Shown here piece by piece: positions 17,715-24,689 of a stretch of DNA of 32,238 bases. Under the pieces are notes generated by a model. It saw only the letters and a list, made by a program, of their open reading frames with translations. It did not search any database and was not told the origin of the DNA. Position numbers and translations under genes: made by a program. The DNA lies in NCBI GenBank assembly GCA_005223125.1, contig NJBH01000013.1:1-32238 (forward strand), given 5' to 3'. Source of the stretch: Promethearchaeota archaeon Loki_b32. Its GTDB lineage: Archaea > Asgardarchaeota > Lokiarchaeia > Sigyniarchaeales > SOKP01. Each line of letters starts with the position of its first letter. Positions within the stretch are counted from its first letter, which is position 1.

Positions 17715-17834
17715 CTAGCTAGCTTGAATGCTCAAAGTAGAAAGATTTGAAAAATAATACTTTAATTGTATTTTTTGATATTGATTTTCATGATTTTAGA
17801 TTTTTTTCTTCATGTGCCTGAAGTTCAGCATTGC
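17715..17834. repeat. Direct repeat copy B: duplicated tail fused to comE
   Basis: This is the partner of copy A, at a constant offset of about 2,720 bases. Its coding part now forms the end of the comE-like gene: copy A encodes …VFRHFKKKNLKS, while copy B encodes …NFRHMKKKI in the same frame. A one-base deletion in the A-run of copy B brings a TAA forward. The binding-protein gene is therefore flanked on both sides by the same 120-base segment. Confidence 0.8.
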
Positions 17835-18374
17835 CTTACAAAATCGAGTTTTAATCTCCTCAGGATGTAAAAGGATGTTACTTACGTGAGCATTACCGGG
17901 TTGAGTTCTAATGAGTACAAAATGGCATCCAGTACCCAAGTTTTTTAGGCCTTGAATTATATCTTTTTCTTTGTCGATAATAGTAATTGATTCAAATCCT
18001 GCTCCTTTTGCGATGACTTCTAATTTTGTTTTACCACTTGTATAAGTTTTTTGATCACCAGTAGATCCATAAGAAGAATTATCTATAACTATGAGAGTTA
18101 AATTATTTGGGCTATTATTAGCTATTGTACTGAGACTTCCGAGATTCATTAATAAGGAACCATCTCCATCGATACAAACAACTCTTTTGTTGGGTTTTGA
18201 AATAGCTAAACCAAACGCGATGGAAGAAACTAACCCCATTGATCCTAACATATAAAAATTCTCCTCTCTATCATCAATATCATAAAGTTCTCTTGAAGGA
18301 GTACCAAGATTACAAACAACAAGTTCATTATTTAAGGATTCAACAATTTGTTTTATTGCGTCGTATCTTTTCAC
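17796..18374 (-). CDS. comE: Sulfopyruvate decarboxylase beta-like subunit (ThDP-binding)
   Basis: This is the thiamine-diphosphate-binding half of a two-subunit decarboxylase. The cofactor motif is GDGSLLMNLGSLSTIA…DNSSYGSTG, very close to ComE/phosphonopyruvate decarboxylase sequences. An ATG at 18389 would give 197 residues, but a GTG at 18374 (192 residues) is preceded by GGAGG eight bases upstream and overlaps the comD stop as GTGA, so I prefer it. ComD and ComE together decarboxylate sulfopyruvate to sulfoacetaldehyde in coenzyme M synthesis; phosphonopyruvate or a related 2-oxo acid is the alternative substrate. Family members normally end near …RFxKAM. Here an extra LNFRHMKKKI follows, derived from the tail of the neighbouring binding-protein gene, probably harmless. 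Confidence 0.82.
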   Translation of the reverse strand: MKRYDAIKQIVESLNNELVVCNLGTPSRELYDIDDREENFYMLGSMGLVSSIAFGLAISKPNKRVVCIDGDGSLLMNLGSLSTIANNSPNNLTLIVIDNSSYGSTGDQKTYTSGKTKLEVIAKGAGFESITIIDKEKDIIQGLKNLGTGCHFVLIRTQPGNAHVSNILLHPEEIKTRFCKAMLNFRHMKKKI

Positions 18375-18871
18375 GGTATTTTCCTCCATAAATTTCTTTT
18401 TAGAAGGATTCCTACTGATTTTTTTGACTTTTTACAAACATCGACAGCAAATTTTACTTCTTTAATATTTTCCATTGAATTAATAATAAATTTTCTAATA
18501 TTTAATAAATCTAATAGATCTGGCGTAAGTTGGCCCATTGGAATTTGAGCCTCAATTTTTTCTCCTTCGGCACCTCTATGACTCATTATAAATATTATAG
18601 GAATTTTGTATAATTGTAATAAGGATTTTATGGCATTTATTGAGTTGCCTAGTCCCGAATTTTGCATCAAAATTGCTGGTGTTCTTCCGCCTAAATAAGC
18701 ACCTGCTGCAATTCCTACTCCTTCTTCTTCCCGCGTTACCGGAATATGCTGAATTTCTTTTTTTTCATCAATAAGTTTTAAAATATCCTTTAACAATATA
18801 CAAGGTAATGATAAAATTAAATCTACTCCGGATTTTTTAATCATTTTATATAATTCAATATCTGCTTTCAT
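18371..18871 (-). CDS. comD: Sulfopyruvate decarboxylase alpha-like subunit
   Basis: The 166-residue protein matches the pyrimidine-binding (PYR) half of ThDP decarboxylases. It has VTREEEGVGIAAGAYLGG at about 45-62, containing the conserved Glu that activates the cofactor, then MQNSGLGNSINAIKSL and PIIFIMSHRGAEGEK, all characteristic of ComD and of the N-terminal part of phosphonopyruvate decarboxylase. It ends in a GTGA overlap with the comE-like gene, so the two are co-translated subunits. In methanogens this enzyme serves coenzyme M synthesis. No other coenzyme M genes are in the window, so the pathway remains open. Confidence 0.85.
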   Translation of the reverse strand: MKADIELYKMIKKSGVDLILSLPCILLKDILKLIDEKKEIQHIPVTREEEGVGIAAGAYLGGRTPAILMQNSGLGNSINAIKSLLQLYKIPIIFIMSHRGAEGEKIEAQIPMGQLTPDLLDLLNIRKFIINSMENIKEVKFAVDVCKKSKKSVGILLKRNLWRKIP

Positions 18872-18960
18872 AACATTAATTTAATTAGATGTGTTTAATT
18901 TGAAATTTAACGTTACTTAAATGATCACTAATTTACAACTATCTTTAAAACTTAAGAATT

Positions 18961-18970
18961 AATTTATAAT
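18961..18970 (+). promoter_or_regulatory. Likely TATA box for the four-helix membrane protein
   Basis: The sequence AATTTATAAT is centred about 32 bases before the GTG at 18998. Archaeal TATA boxes lie about 26 bases before transcription start, so the mRNA would begin within a few bases of the GTG. That is consistent with a leaderless or nearly leaderless message. Confidence 0.35.
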
Positions 18971-18997
18971 ATTGTACTGGAATAATCATTTTAGAAG

Positions 18998-19384
18998 GTG
19001 AATAAAATAATAATTGAACTAATTGCTTCAATATACATAATTTTAATCGGAGTCGCAATGTTGAGCATGTGGCTCTTTTTATTAATAAAGAGAGAAGTAC
19101 CAGAACTTAAAACTAAGCCAACTCAAATATTTTTTCATTTAATTGCTGAATTTTTGACCTCTACTATGCTTATACTTGGAGGAATTGGATACATAACAAA
19201 TCAATCTTGGGGGGTGGCAATATTCTTCATTGCTATTGGAATGACAATCTATTCTACCATAAACGCAGCAGGTTTTTATGGGCAATTAAAAGATTGGCCA
19301 ATATTTATTACATTATTAGTATTTACACTTATTTCTCTTCTGATAATGTCTTTAATAATACTTGTCGAATTCCAAGTCCTATGA
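18998..19384 (+). CDS. Four-helix membrane protein, unknown function
   Basis: The protein (128 residues from a GTG start) consists almost wholly of four hydrophobic helices at about 3-29, 46-68, 72-92 and 100-124, with short charged loops (IKREVPELKTKPTQ between helices 1 and 2, GQLKDWP between 3 and 4). I recognise no family motif. The TATA-like box near 18966 makes the GTG plausible as a near-leaderless start. The alternative is that GGTGA at 18997-19001 acts as a ribosome binding site for a nearby ATA or ATT codon. It ends eight bases before the convergent CoA-transferase family gene. Confidence 0.65.
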   Translation: MNKIIIELIASIYIILIGVAMLSMWLFLLIKREVPELKTKPTQIFFHLIAEFLTSTMLILGGIGYITNQSWGVAIFFIAIGMTIYSTINAAGFYGQLKDWPIFITLLVFTLISLLIMSLIILVEFQVL

Positions 19385-19391
19385 TAAAAAC

Positions 19392-20606
19392 CTATATTAT
19401 CCCTTTTTTTCTAAAATCTCGAATATCTTCCTCAGGATAACCAAGATCTCTAAGTATTTCTTTCGAATTTTGACCAAGTTTTGGTGCTAAACTCCTTATT
19501 TCTAGAGGTGTTCTTGAATATTTTATGGGTGAGGCTATATTTTGTATTTTACCGAATCTAGAATGATTCATTTCAACAACCATATTACGTGCTTTAATCT
19601 GAGGGTCTTCACAAGCTTCAGCAAAAGAATTTACGGGCATGACACACGCATCTAGGTTTTTAAAAATAGCCAACCATTCTTTTTGATTTTTTTTTAAGAA
19701 TTCTTCCTGCAATTCTTTAAAGACTTCTTCTCTCTCCTCTCCTGTAACAAATTGTTTTAGTTTTAAATCATCTCGATCAAGACCTTTACATAGTTCTCGC
19801 CAGAATTTTACTTCTACAACTCCAACAGATAATAATTTATCATCTTTAGTTTTGTAAACATTATAAAAAGGAAAGTCACCATGTAGGGGATTCTGTGTAT
19901 CAACGCCATCATTTACATTTTTAGAGAAATGAAATGAGGCTACGTAAGGCATAAAAGAAAACACACAATCCGTCATTGAAATATCAATATATTGCCCTTT
20001 CTTTTCTAAATTATTATCTCTTTCCATAATAGCTCCTAGTATTCCAATGACAGATACTAATCCTCCACCAATATCTGCAGCTTGAATACCAGGAGGTATT
20101 GGTTTTTTTTCTTGAGGTTCATTACCTTCAATCACTCGTTCTTTATTTAAATCTAAAATTCCGCATATTCCTACATAATTGAGATCATGACCTGCAATTT
20201 GTTCATATGGTCCATATTGACCATAACCTGTTAAAGAACAGCATATTATTGAGGGATTTATTGATGTTAAAGTATCATAATCAATTTTTAATTTTTTAGT
20301 AACCTTAGGTCGAAAACTATCAAGAACTACATCAGCTTCTTTTACCAGTTTATAAAAAATCTCCAGTGCTTTCTCTTTTTTTAGGTTAAGTGTAATTGCT
20401 TTTTTATTCCTATTAAGAATTGAATTAAAAGCACTTTCACGATACCTCCCTTTTTGAAAGAATGGAGGTGGATGGCCATAGGGATAGTTAGGATCTTCTA
20501 TTTTAATAACATTTGCTCCGAGATCAGAGAGTATCATGGAGCAAAATGGTCCAGGTAGCATTCTCGTTAGATCTAATATAACTTTCCCTTCTAAAGGTAA
20601 AGACAT
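19392..20606 (-). CDS. CaiB/BaiF CoA-transferase family, alpha-methylacyl-CoA racemase-like
   Basis: The frame is open to 20720, but homology begins at the ATG at 20604-20606 (404 residues; MSLPLEGKVILDLTRMLPGP), and the upstream part overlaps the LRR gene. Family III CoA-transferase features include SDLGANVIKIEDP (28-40), LNLKKEKALEIFYKLVKEAD, DSFRPKV and SLTGYGQYGP. The active-site pair follows the racemase pattern: His140 in AGHDLNY and Asp178 in AADIGGG, as in mycobacterial MCR (His126/Asp156). This favours epimerising 2-methylacyl-CoA esters over CoA transfer, although the family is hard to subdivide by eye. It suggests branched fatty-acid or isoprenoid-acid breakdown. No ribosome binding site is visible. 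Confidence 0.85.
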   Translation of the reverse strand: MSLPLEGKVILDLTRMLPGPFCSMILSDLGANVIKIEDPNYPYGHPPPFFQKGRYRESAFNSILNRNKKAITLNLKKEKALEIFYKLVKEADVVLDSFRPKVTKKLKIDYDTLTSINPSIICCSLTGYGQYGPYEQIAGHDLNYVGICGILDLNKERVIEGNEPQEKKPIPPGIQAADIGGGLVSVIGILGAIMERDNNLEKKGQYIDISMTDCVFSFMPYVASFHFSKNVNDGVDTQNPLHGDFPFYNVYKTKDDKLLSVGVVEVKFWRELCKGLDRDDLKLKQFVTGEEREEVFKELQEEFLKKNQKEWLAIFKNLDACVMPVNSFAEACEDPQIKARNMVVEMNHSRFGKIQNIASPIKYSRTPLEIRSLAPKLGQNSKEILRDLGYPEEDIRDFRKKGII

Positions 20607-20673
20607 AATATTTAAAAAAATAGATAACATAAAAGTATTCATGAAAAGTGCAAAATCGTGAATGAATACCTGA

Positions 20674-22101
20674 TTATTGAATTTTAAACACTTGATTTTT
20701 CCTTCTTTGAAGCCAGTCAATCCTTCCTGATTTACTTAATTTAAATGTCTGATATTTATTATTATTTAAAACAATCATCCAAGACGAATTAGTTAAATAT
20801 TCAATGTAATCTTTCACATGACCTAACTCTTTAAGAATTGATTCCGATTCAAATCTTTTTAAAATAAATTTTATATCTCTTATTTTAACTGATTGTTTAA
20901 TTAAATCATCTATCTCATTTATTTTATCAGGATAGACATCCCATAATGATTTTCCAATAAAATTTTCTTCATTATTTTTTATATCTAGTACTTTTATGTG
21001 ATTAAACATTTCAATTTCTTCAATTTCTGATATCTGGTTAAAGCCAATATATAAATGTTCCAATTTCATTAAATTCTCTAATCCTTTGACTCTTTTTATT
21101 TTATTATTTCTTAGATCTAAAAATTTTAATTCTCGAAGATTTTCTAATCCCTTTACTTCAGCTATATTATTATGACTTAAGTCTAGAAATTCTAATTTTC
21201 GAAGATTTTCTAATCCTTTTATTTCAGATATTTGATTACTGCTTAGATCAAGTCTTTTTAAATTGGTGAGTTTTCTTAATCCTTTAATCTCAGTAATTTG
21301 ATTATTACGGAGATTTAATACTTCTAAGTTTGAGAGGCTTTCTAATTCTTTAATCTGTGAAATGCTATTATCAAATAACATTAATAATTTTAGATTAGAA
21401 AGACCGCTTATTCCTTCTATTATAGATATTTCATTATTATTCAAGTACAAAGACTCTAGCTTATGTAAATCTAATAAACCTTCGACTTTTTTGATCATAT
21501 TACCTTGCAAATGCAAAGATCTCAGGTTATTTAATTTATCTAGACCATTTAATACACTGATTTGATTATAATTGAGAAATAATTTCTTTAAATTGGTTAA
21601 ATTTTCCAAATTTTTAATTTTTCTTATATTGTCGATATTCCTATTATTAAGATTAATGAGTGGATAAAATTCTGAAGGAAAAAAAATATGTCCTTCAAAA
21701 TTAACGTACTTCAAGTTTTTTAAAACAGATTTTAATTTGTTATCTGATGATTTTTCTATAGATTTGATAATATGAAATAAACAAGAATCAGCTTTATCGT
21801 ATTTTATCGCCCATGTAATTGGTTTAATTGCTTTTTCTGAAAAATTAAGAATTAAAATACGTGCTGCCTGTCCTCGAACTTGTTCATTCAGATCAGAGAT
21901 TAATAAATTCTCAAGGAAGTTAAATACTTTTTCATCTTTAGTTTTTATTAATCCCAGAAATTTGATTGCTAATATTCTAGTTTTATCTTCATAATCATGA
22001 ATACCATCAATTAATGAAATTAATAAGGCTGAGGTTTGATTTTTATCTAATTTCTTATTCTGAAATTCTTTATAAATCTTATTTGGGGATAATATTGACA
22101 T
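20674..22101 (-). CDS. HEAT-like plus SDS22-type leucine-rich repeat protein
   Basis: The start is the ATG at 22101; the codon before it is a TTG. The protein has 475 residues. About 25-140 are paired helices with HEAT-like character (DKTRILAIKFLGLIKTKDEK, LNEQVRGQAARILILNF). From about 160 to 385 run ten 22-residue repeats of the SDS22 type, LxxLxLxxNxIxxIxGLxxLxx, several ending in the same KGLENLR. A helical region of about 95 residues follows. There is no membrane segment. HEAT-LRR proteins of this kind are abundant in Asgard archaea and are presumed scaffolds, perhaps for small GTPases or phosphatases. The adjacent 66-base units at about 21120-21260 are nearly identical in DNA, so the repeat array has grown recently. 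Confidence 0.9.
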   Translation of the reverse strand: MSILSPNKIYKEFQNKKLDKNQTSALLISLIDGIHDYEDKTRILAIKFLGLIKTKDEKVFNFLENLLISDLNEQVRGQAARILILNFSEKAIKPITWAIKYDKADSCLFHIIKSIEKSSDNKLKSVLKNLKYVNFEGHIFFPSEFYPLINLNNRNIDNIRKIKNLENLTNLKKLFLNYNQISVLNGLDKLNNLRSLHLQGNMIKKVEGLLDLHKLESLYLNNNEISIIEGISGLSNLKLLMLFDNSISQIKELESLSNLEVLNLRNNQITEIKGLRKLTNLKRLDLSSNQISEIKGLENLRKLEFLDLSHNNIAEVKGLENLRELKFLDLRNNKIKRVKGLENLMKLEHLYIGFNQISEIEEIEMFNHIKVLDIKNNEENFIGKSLWDVYPDKINEIDDLIKQSVKIRDIKFILKRFESESILKELGHVKDYIEYLTNSSWMIVLNNNKYQTFKLSKSGRIDWLQRRKNQVFKIQ

Positions 22102-22224
22102 CAATTAGTTAAATTTATGAGTTTAAATGATGATCCAGTACAAAAATAAACACTATTTTATAAAAATACTGAGATAATTAAAATTTACTCTTTTTTATTA
22201 AAAAAGAAAAAAAAGTTTTAAATC

Positions 22225-22737
22225 CTATATATATATTATTTCAGATTCCATTTTTTCTGTATCCACAATAGCAAATGTAGCTCTCCCGGTGATATAACCA
22301 CAAACTTCACCCGGATTTATCACCAAACTACCATTATCTAACTTTTTATTAGATAAAGAATGTGTGTGTCCAGATAAAATTATATCAAATTTTCCGGAAT
22401 TTGCTAAGGCTTCAATTGTCTGTTCTCTGGGCATGTGAGACGCAAAAATTCTTTTACCCCCTAATTCTAAAATCATCTCATGACCGTTCTGAGGAAACTC
22501 ACATATTTGTCCTAAATTTTGCTTTAAAAATAGTTTTTCTCCATCATTATTTCCAAAAACTCCATAAAAATTCCTTTTTATAGAATCATTTAACTTGTCA
22601 AACCATCTCTTTACAAAGGGTGCTACATAATCTCCACAATGTATAAGTGCATCTACATTTCTTTTATTTATTATTGACACAGCTTTTAATATATTATTCA
22701 TATGATCATGTGAATCACTCAATACTGCAATTCTCAT
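22225..22737 (-). CDS. YfcE/MJ0936-like metallophosphoesterase
   Basis: The protein (170 residues, the usual size) has every metal-site block of the calcineurin-like fold in order: DSHD (Asp8, His10), HCGDYV (Asp36), GVFGNNDG (Asn63/Asn64), FASHMP (His about 101) and SGHTHS (His about 123 and 125). Members bind two divalent metals, often Mn or Ni, and hydrolyse phosphodiesters such as bis-p-nitrophenyl phosphate. The natural substrate is not settled; it may be a cyclic or nucleotide phosphodiester. The shape also matches the Vps29 retromer subunit fold, but the full set of metal ligands argues for an enzyme. A good ribosome binding site (AAGGAG) lies upstream of the ATG. It is divergent from the polyprenyl synthase gene. 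Confidence 0.93.
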   Translation of the reverse strand: MRIAVLSDSHDHMNNILKAVSIINKRNVDALIHCGDYVAPFVKRWFDKLNDSIKRNFYGVFGNNDGEKLFLKQNLGQICEFPQNGHEMILELGGKRIFASHMPREQTIEALANSGKFDIILSGHTHSLSNKKLDNGSLVINPGEVCGYITGRATFAIVDTEKMESEIIYI

Positions 22738-22846
22738 TCTTTTATATTCTCCTTAGTTTAAAATTGATAGAATTTAGATATAATTAAATTAAATTATTAT
22801 ATATTTTATATTAATAAAGAAACCATATGTAATATGTAAATTAGAT

Positions 22847-23920
22847 ATGATTGAAGATTTCTTTAAAAAAGAAACTATAATTGTTAACAATGAATTGAAG
22901 AAGTATTTTAATCATCTGTACAAAACGGAGAAAGACCTACTTCTTAAAGATTTCATAACTCAATTAGAACAATTCATATTAAATGAGAAAGCAAAAAGAA
23001 TTCATCCTGTTTTGTTAACTGCAGCTTTTTCTGGTATTGTGAATCCTATGTATCTAGAAGATCAATTAGAACAAATCCGTGAAGTTTCAATTTCAGTTGA
23101 GTTATTACATAGTGGTCACTTGATTCATGATGATCTTTTAGATGATGATATGGTGAGAAGAGGTAAGCCTACTTTTCACGTACAATTAAAAAATGAATTA
23201 AACCATGTCTATAAAGATGTAAATTTACCGAATAAAAATGAACTATCTGGAATGTATGGACGAGATATGAGTATTTTAGGAGGAACTCAAGGATATCTTT
23301 TAGGTTTAGATATTTTAAAATCCTCAAAATTCCCAGAAAAATTAAAATTATTAGCCATTAATGAATATACGGAAGCTATGGATTATCTCATGAAAGGACA
23401 ATTAATAGAAGAATACATGACCTATAATAACATAACAATGACATTAGAACAATATTTGAATATTGCAGAATGTCAAAGAGCAAAAATTTTTGAGAAATCT
23501 ACAAAAATTGGAGCAATATTAGCTAAAGGAAATCTTCATTACCAAATTAAACCATTAAGTGAAGCCATGTTAAGTATTGGACAAGCTTATTCTATTCGCG
23601 ATGATATTCTTGATTTAGAAGATGATATTAAAGGCAAACAGAAAAAAATTGTCTATATTCTTGCCGTACAAAATACAGATGAAGCTCAATCTAAGAGGTT
23701 AAATGAGCTATATCATAAAGAAGAAATAACAAAGAACGACATTGAAGAAGTAAAAGATATTTTTAATAAAACTAATGCCTTAATGATAGCTGAGCATCTA
23801 GCTAAAAATTTAGTAGAGCAAGCTAGAAATCATTTAAAGAATATTTATCCTGATCTAAATAAAAAACAGAAGGTATTTTTTAATATATTCTCAGATTTTG
23901 TCCATTTACGAGAATATTAA
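22847..23920 (+). CDS. Polyprenyl diphosphate synthase (GGPP synthase-like)
   Basis: This trans-prenyl chain synthase has 357 residues. The first Asp-rich motif is DDLLDDDMVRRGKP with Asp95, Asp96 and Asp99; the second is RDDILDLEDD with Asp252, Asp253 and Asp256. They bind the allylic diphosphate through magnesium. It should make the geranylgeranyl (C20) or longer chains of archaeal ether lipids. The residue five before the first motif is Gly90, not the Phe or Tyr that limits product length in short-chain enzymes, so a longer product is possible. Two differences from typical enzymes stand out: about 25 extra residues between RRGKPTFH and GRDMSILGG, and a short sequence after the second motif (DIKGKQKKIVYILA). 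It is convergent with the small GTPase gene. Confidence 0.9.
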   Translation: MIEDFFKKETIIVNNELKKYFNHLYKTEKDLLLKDFITQLEQFILNEKAKRIHPVLLTAAFSGIVNPMYLEDQLEQIREVSISVELLHSGHLIHDDLLDDDMVRRGKPTFHVQLKNELNHVYKDVNLPNKNELSGMYGRDMSILGGTQGYLLGLDILKSSKFPEKLKLLAINEYTEAMDYLMKGQLIEEYMTYNNITMTLEQYLNIAECQRAKIFEKSTKIGAILAKGNLHYQIKPLSEAMLSIGQAYSIRDDILDLEDDIKGKQKKIVYILAVQNTDEAQSKRLNELYHKEEITKNDIEEVKDIFNKTNALMIAEHLAKNLVEQARNHLKNIYPDLNKKQKVFFNIFSDFVHLREY

Positions 23921-23938
23921 AAATTTCTTCTATTTAAT

Positions 23939-24535
23939 CTATACTACCACATAGGATATATGTTGTTTCTTCAACATAAGGTTATTCAATTTTTTAAAAA
24001 CTTCTAAAACGTTATAATTCTCTAAAGCAGATGTCCTATGAAAACCAACAAGTTTTCTTTTTTCTAAATATTTAAAAATTAAATCATCGTTAACGATTTC
24101 TGAATCTGATGTTTTATCTATTAAATCGCTTTTGCTCCCTACAAGTAGTATTGGAATGTTTCGATCAACTGCATTCTCAATTACTTTATTATACCAAAAA
24201 TCTAATTGATTGAATGAAGTATAGTTAACGGAATCAAATACTAATAATGCACCATTAGCACCTTCTATAAATTTTGGGATTAAAGGAGCGAATCTTTCTT
24301 GTCCTCCAAAATCAAAAATAGAATTTACGACATAATTTTCTTTTAATGTATTAGGATCGTTTGTTAAATCAATTCTTAGATAAACAGAATGAAAATTGAT
24401 TCCTATTGTTGGAGATGTATCAAAATTAAATGAATTGAAACAATAACGATTGAAAAGAGAAGTTTTACCAACTGAGCTGGATCCGCATATCACTGTTTTA
24501 AAGCTAAACAGTATGTCTTTCTGATTATAACTCAT
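23939..24535 (-). CDS. Ras/Rab-like small GTPase
   Basis: This 198-residue protein is a eukaryote-like small GTPase of the kind typical of Asgard archaea. The G1 P-loop is GSSSVGKTS (18-26), G2 Thr43 lies in SPTIGINF, G3 is DFGGQERF (75-82) with the catalytic Gln79, G4 is SKSD (134-137) in place of NKxD, and G5 is TSAL (168-171). The Rab-like TIGINF and GGQERF suggest membrane-traffic-type ancestry, but its cellular role is unknown. The first G4 residue is Ser rather than Asn, which may lower guanine specificity slightly. The C-terminus (HISYVVV) has no cysteine for lipid attachment. A ten-residue charged loop (DLTNDPNTLK) interrupts the region between G2 and G3. Confidence 0.93.
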   Translation of the reverse strand: MSYNQKDILFSFKTVICGSSSVGKTSLFNRYCFNSFNFDTSPTIGINFHSVYLRIDLTNDPNTLKENYVVNSIFDFGGQERFAPLIPKFIEGANGALLVFDSVNYTSFNQLDFWYNKVIENAVDRNIPILLVGSKSDLIDKTSDSEIVNDDLIFKYLEKRKLVGFHRTSALENYNVLEVFKKLNNLMLKKQHISYVVV

Positions 24536-24689
24536 TGATTCATATTCTCTTTAATTTTTTAAAACTTAAATTCTACCCTATTAAAATCTTTTAAGTAAAA
24601 AAATTTGTTCAATAGATTTGATTGAGAAAATTATGAGAACCTTATATATTTTGCTTGAAAAGTTGACATTAATATAAGATAAATTGCCT

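Noticed and set aside
14993-17834. Binding-protein gene flanked by 120-base direct repeats, considered as a mobile element
   Set aside because: There is no transposase or integrase, the repeats include coding sequence of the gene itself, and inverted ends are absent; duplication of the gene tail explains it better.
21040-21320. Regularly spaced similar 20-base blocks, at first sight like a CRISPR array
   Set aside because: The 66-base period equals three times 22 codons and the blocks code leucine-rich repeats in frame; there are no unique spacers and no cas genes.
22225-22737. Phosphoesterase considered as a Vps29-like retromer subunit
   Set aside because: All catalytic metal ligands are present (DxH, GD, GNND, H, GHTH), so an enzyme is the simpler reading.
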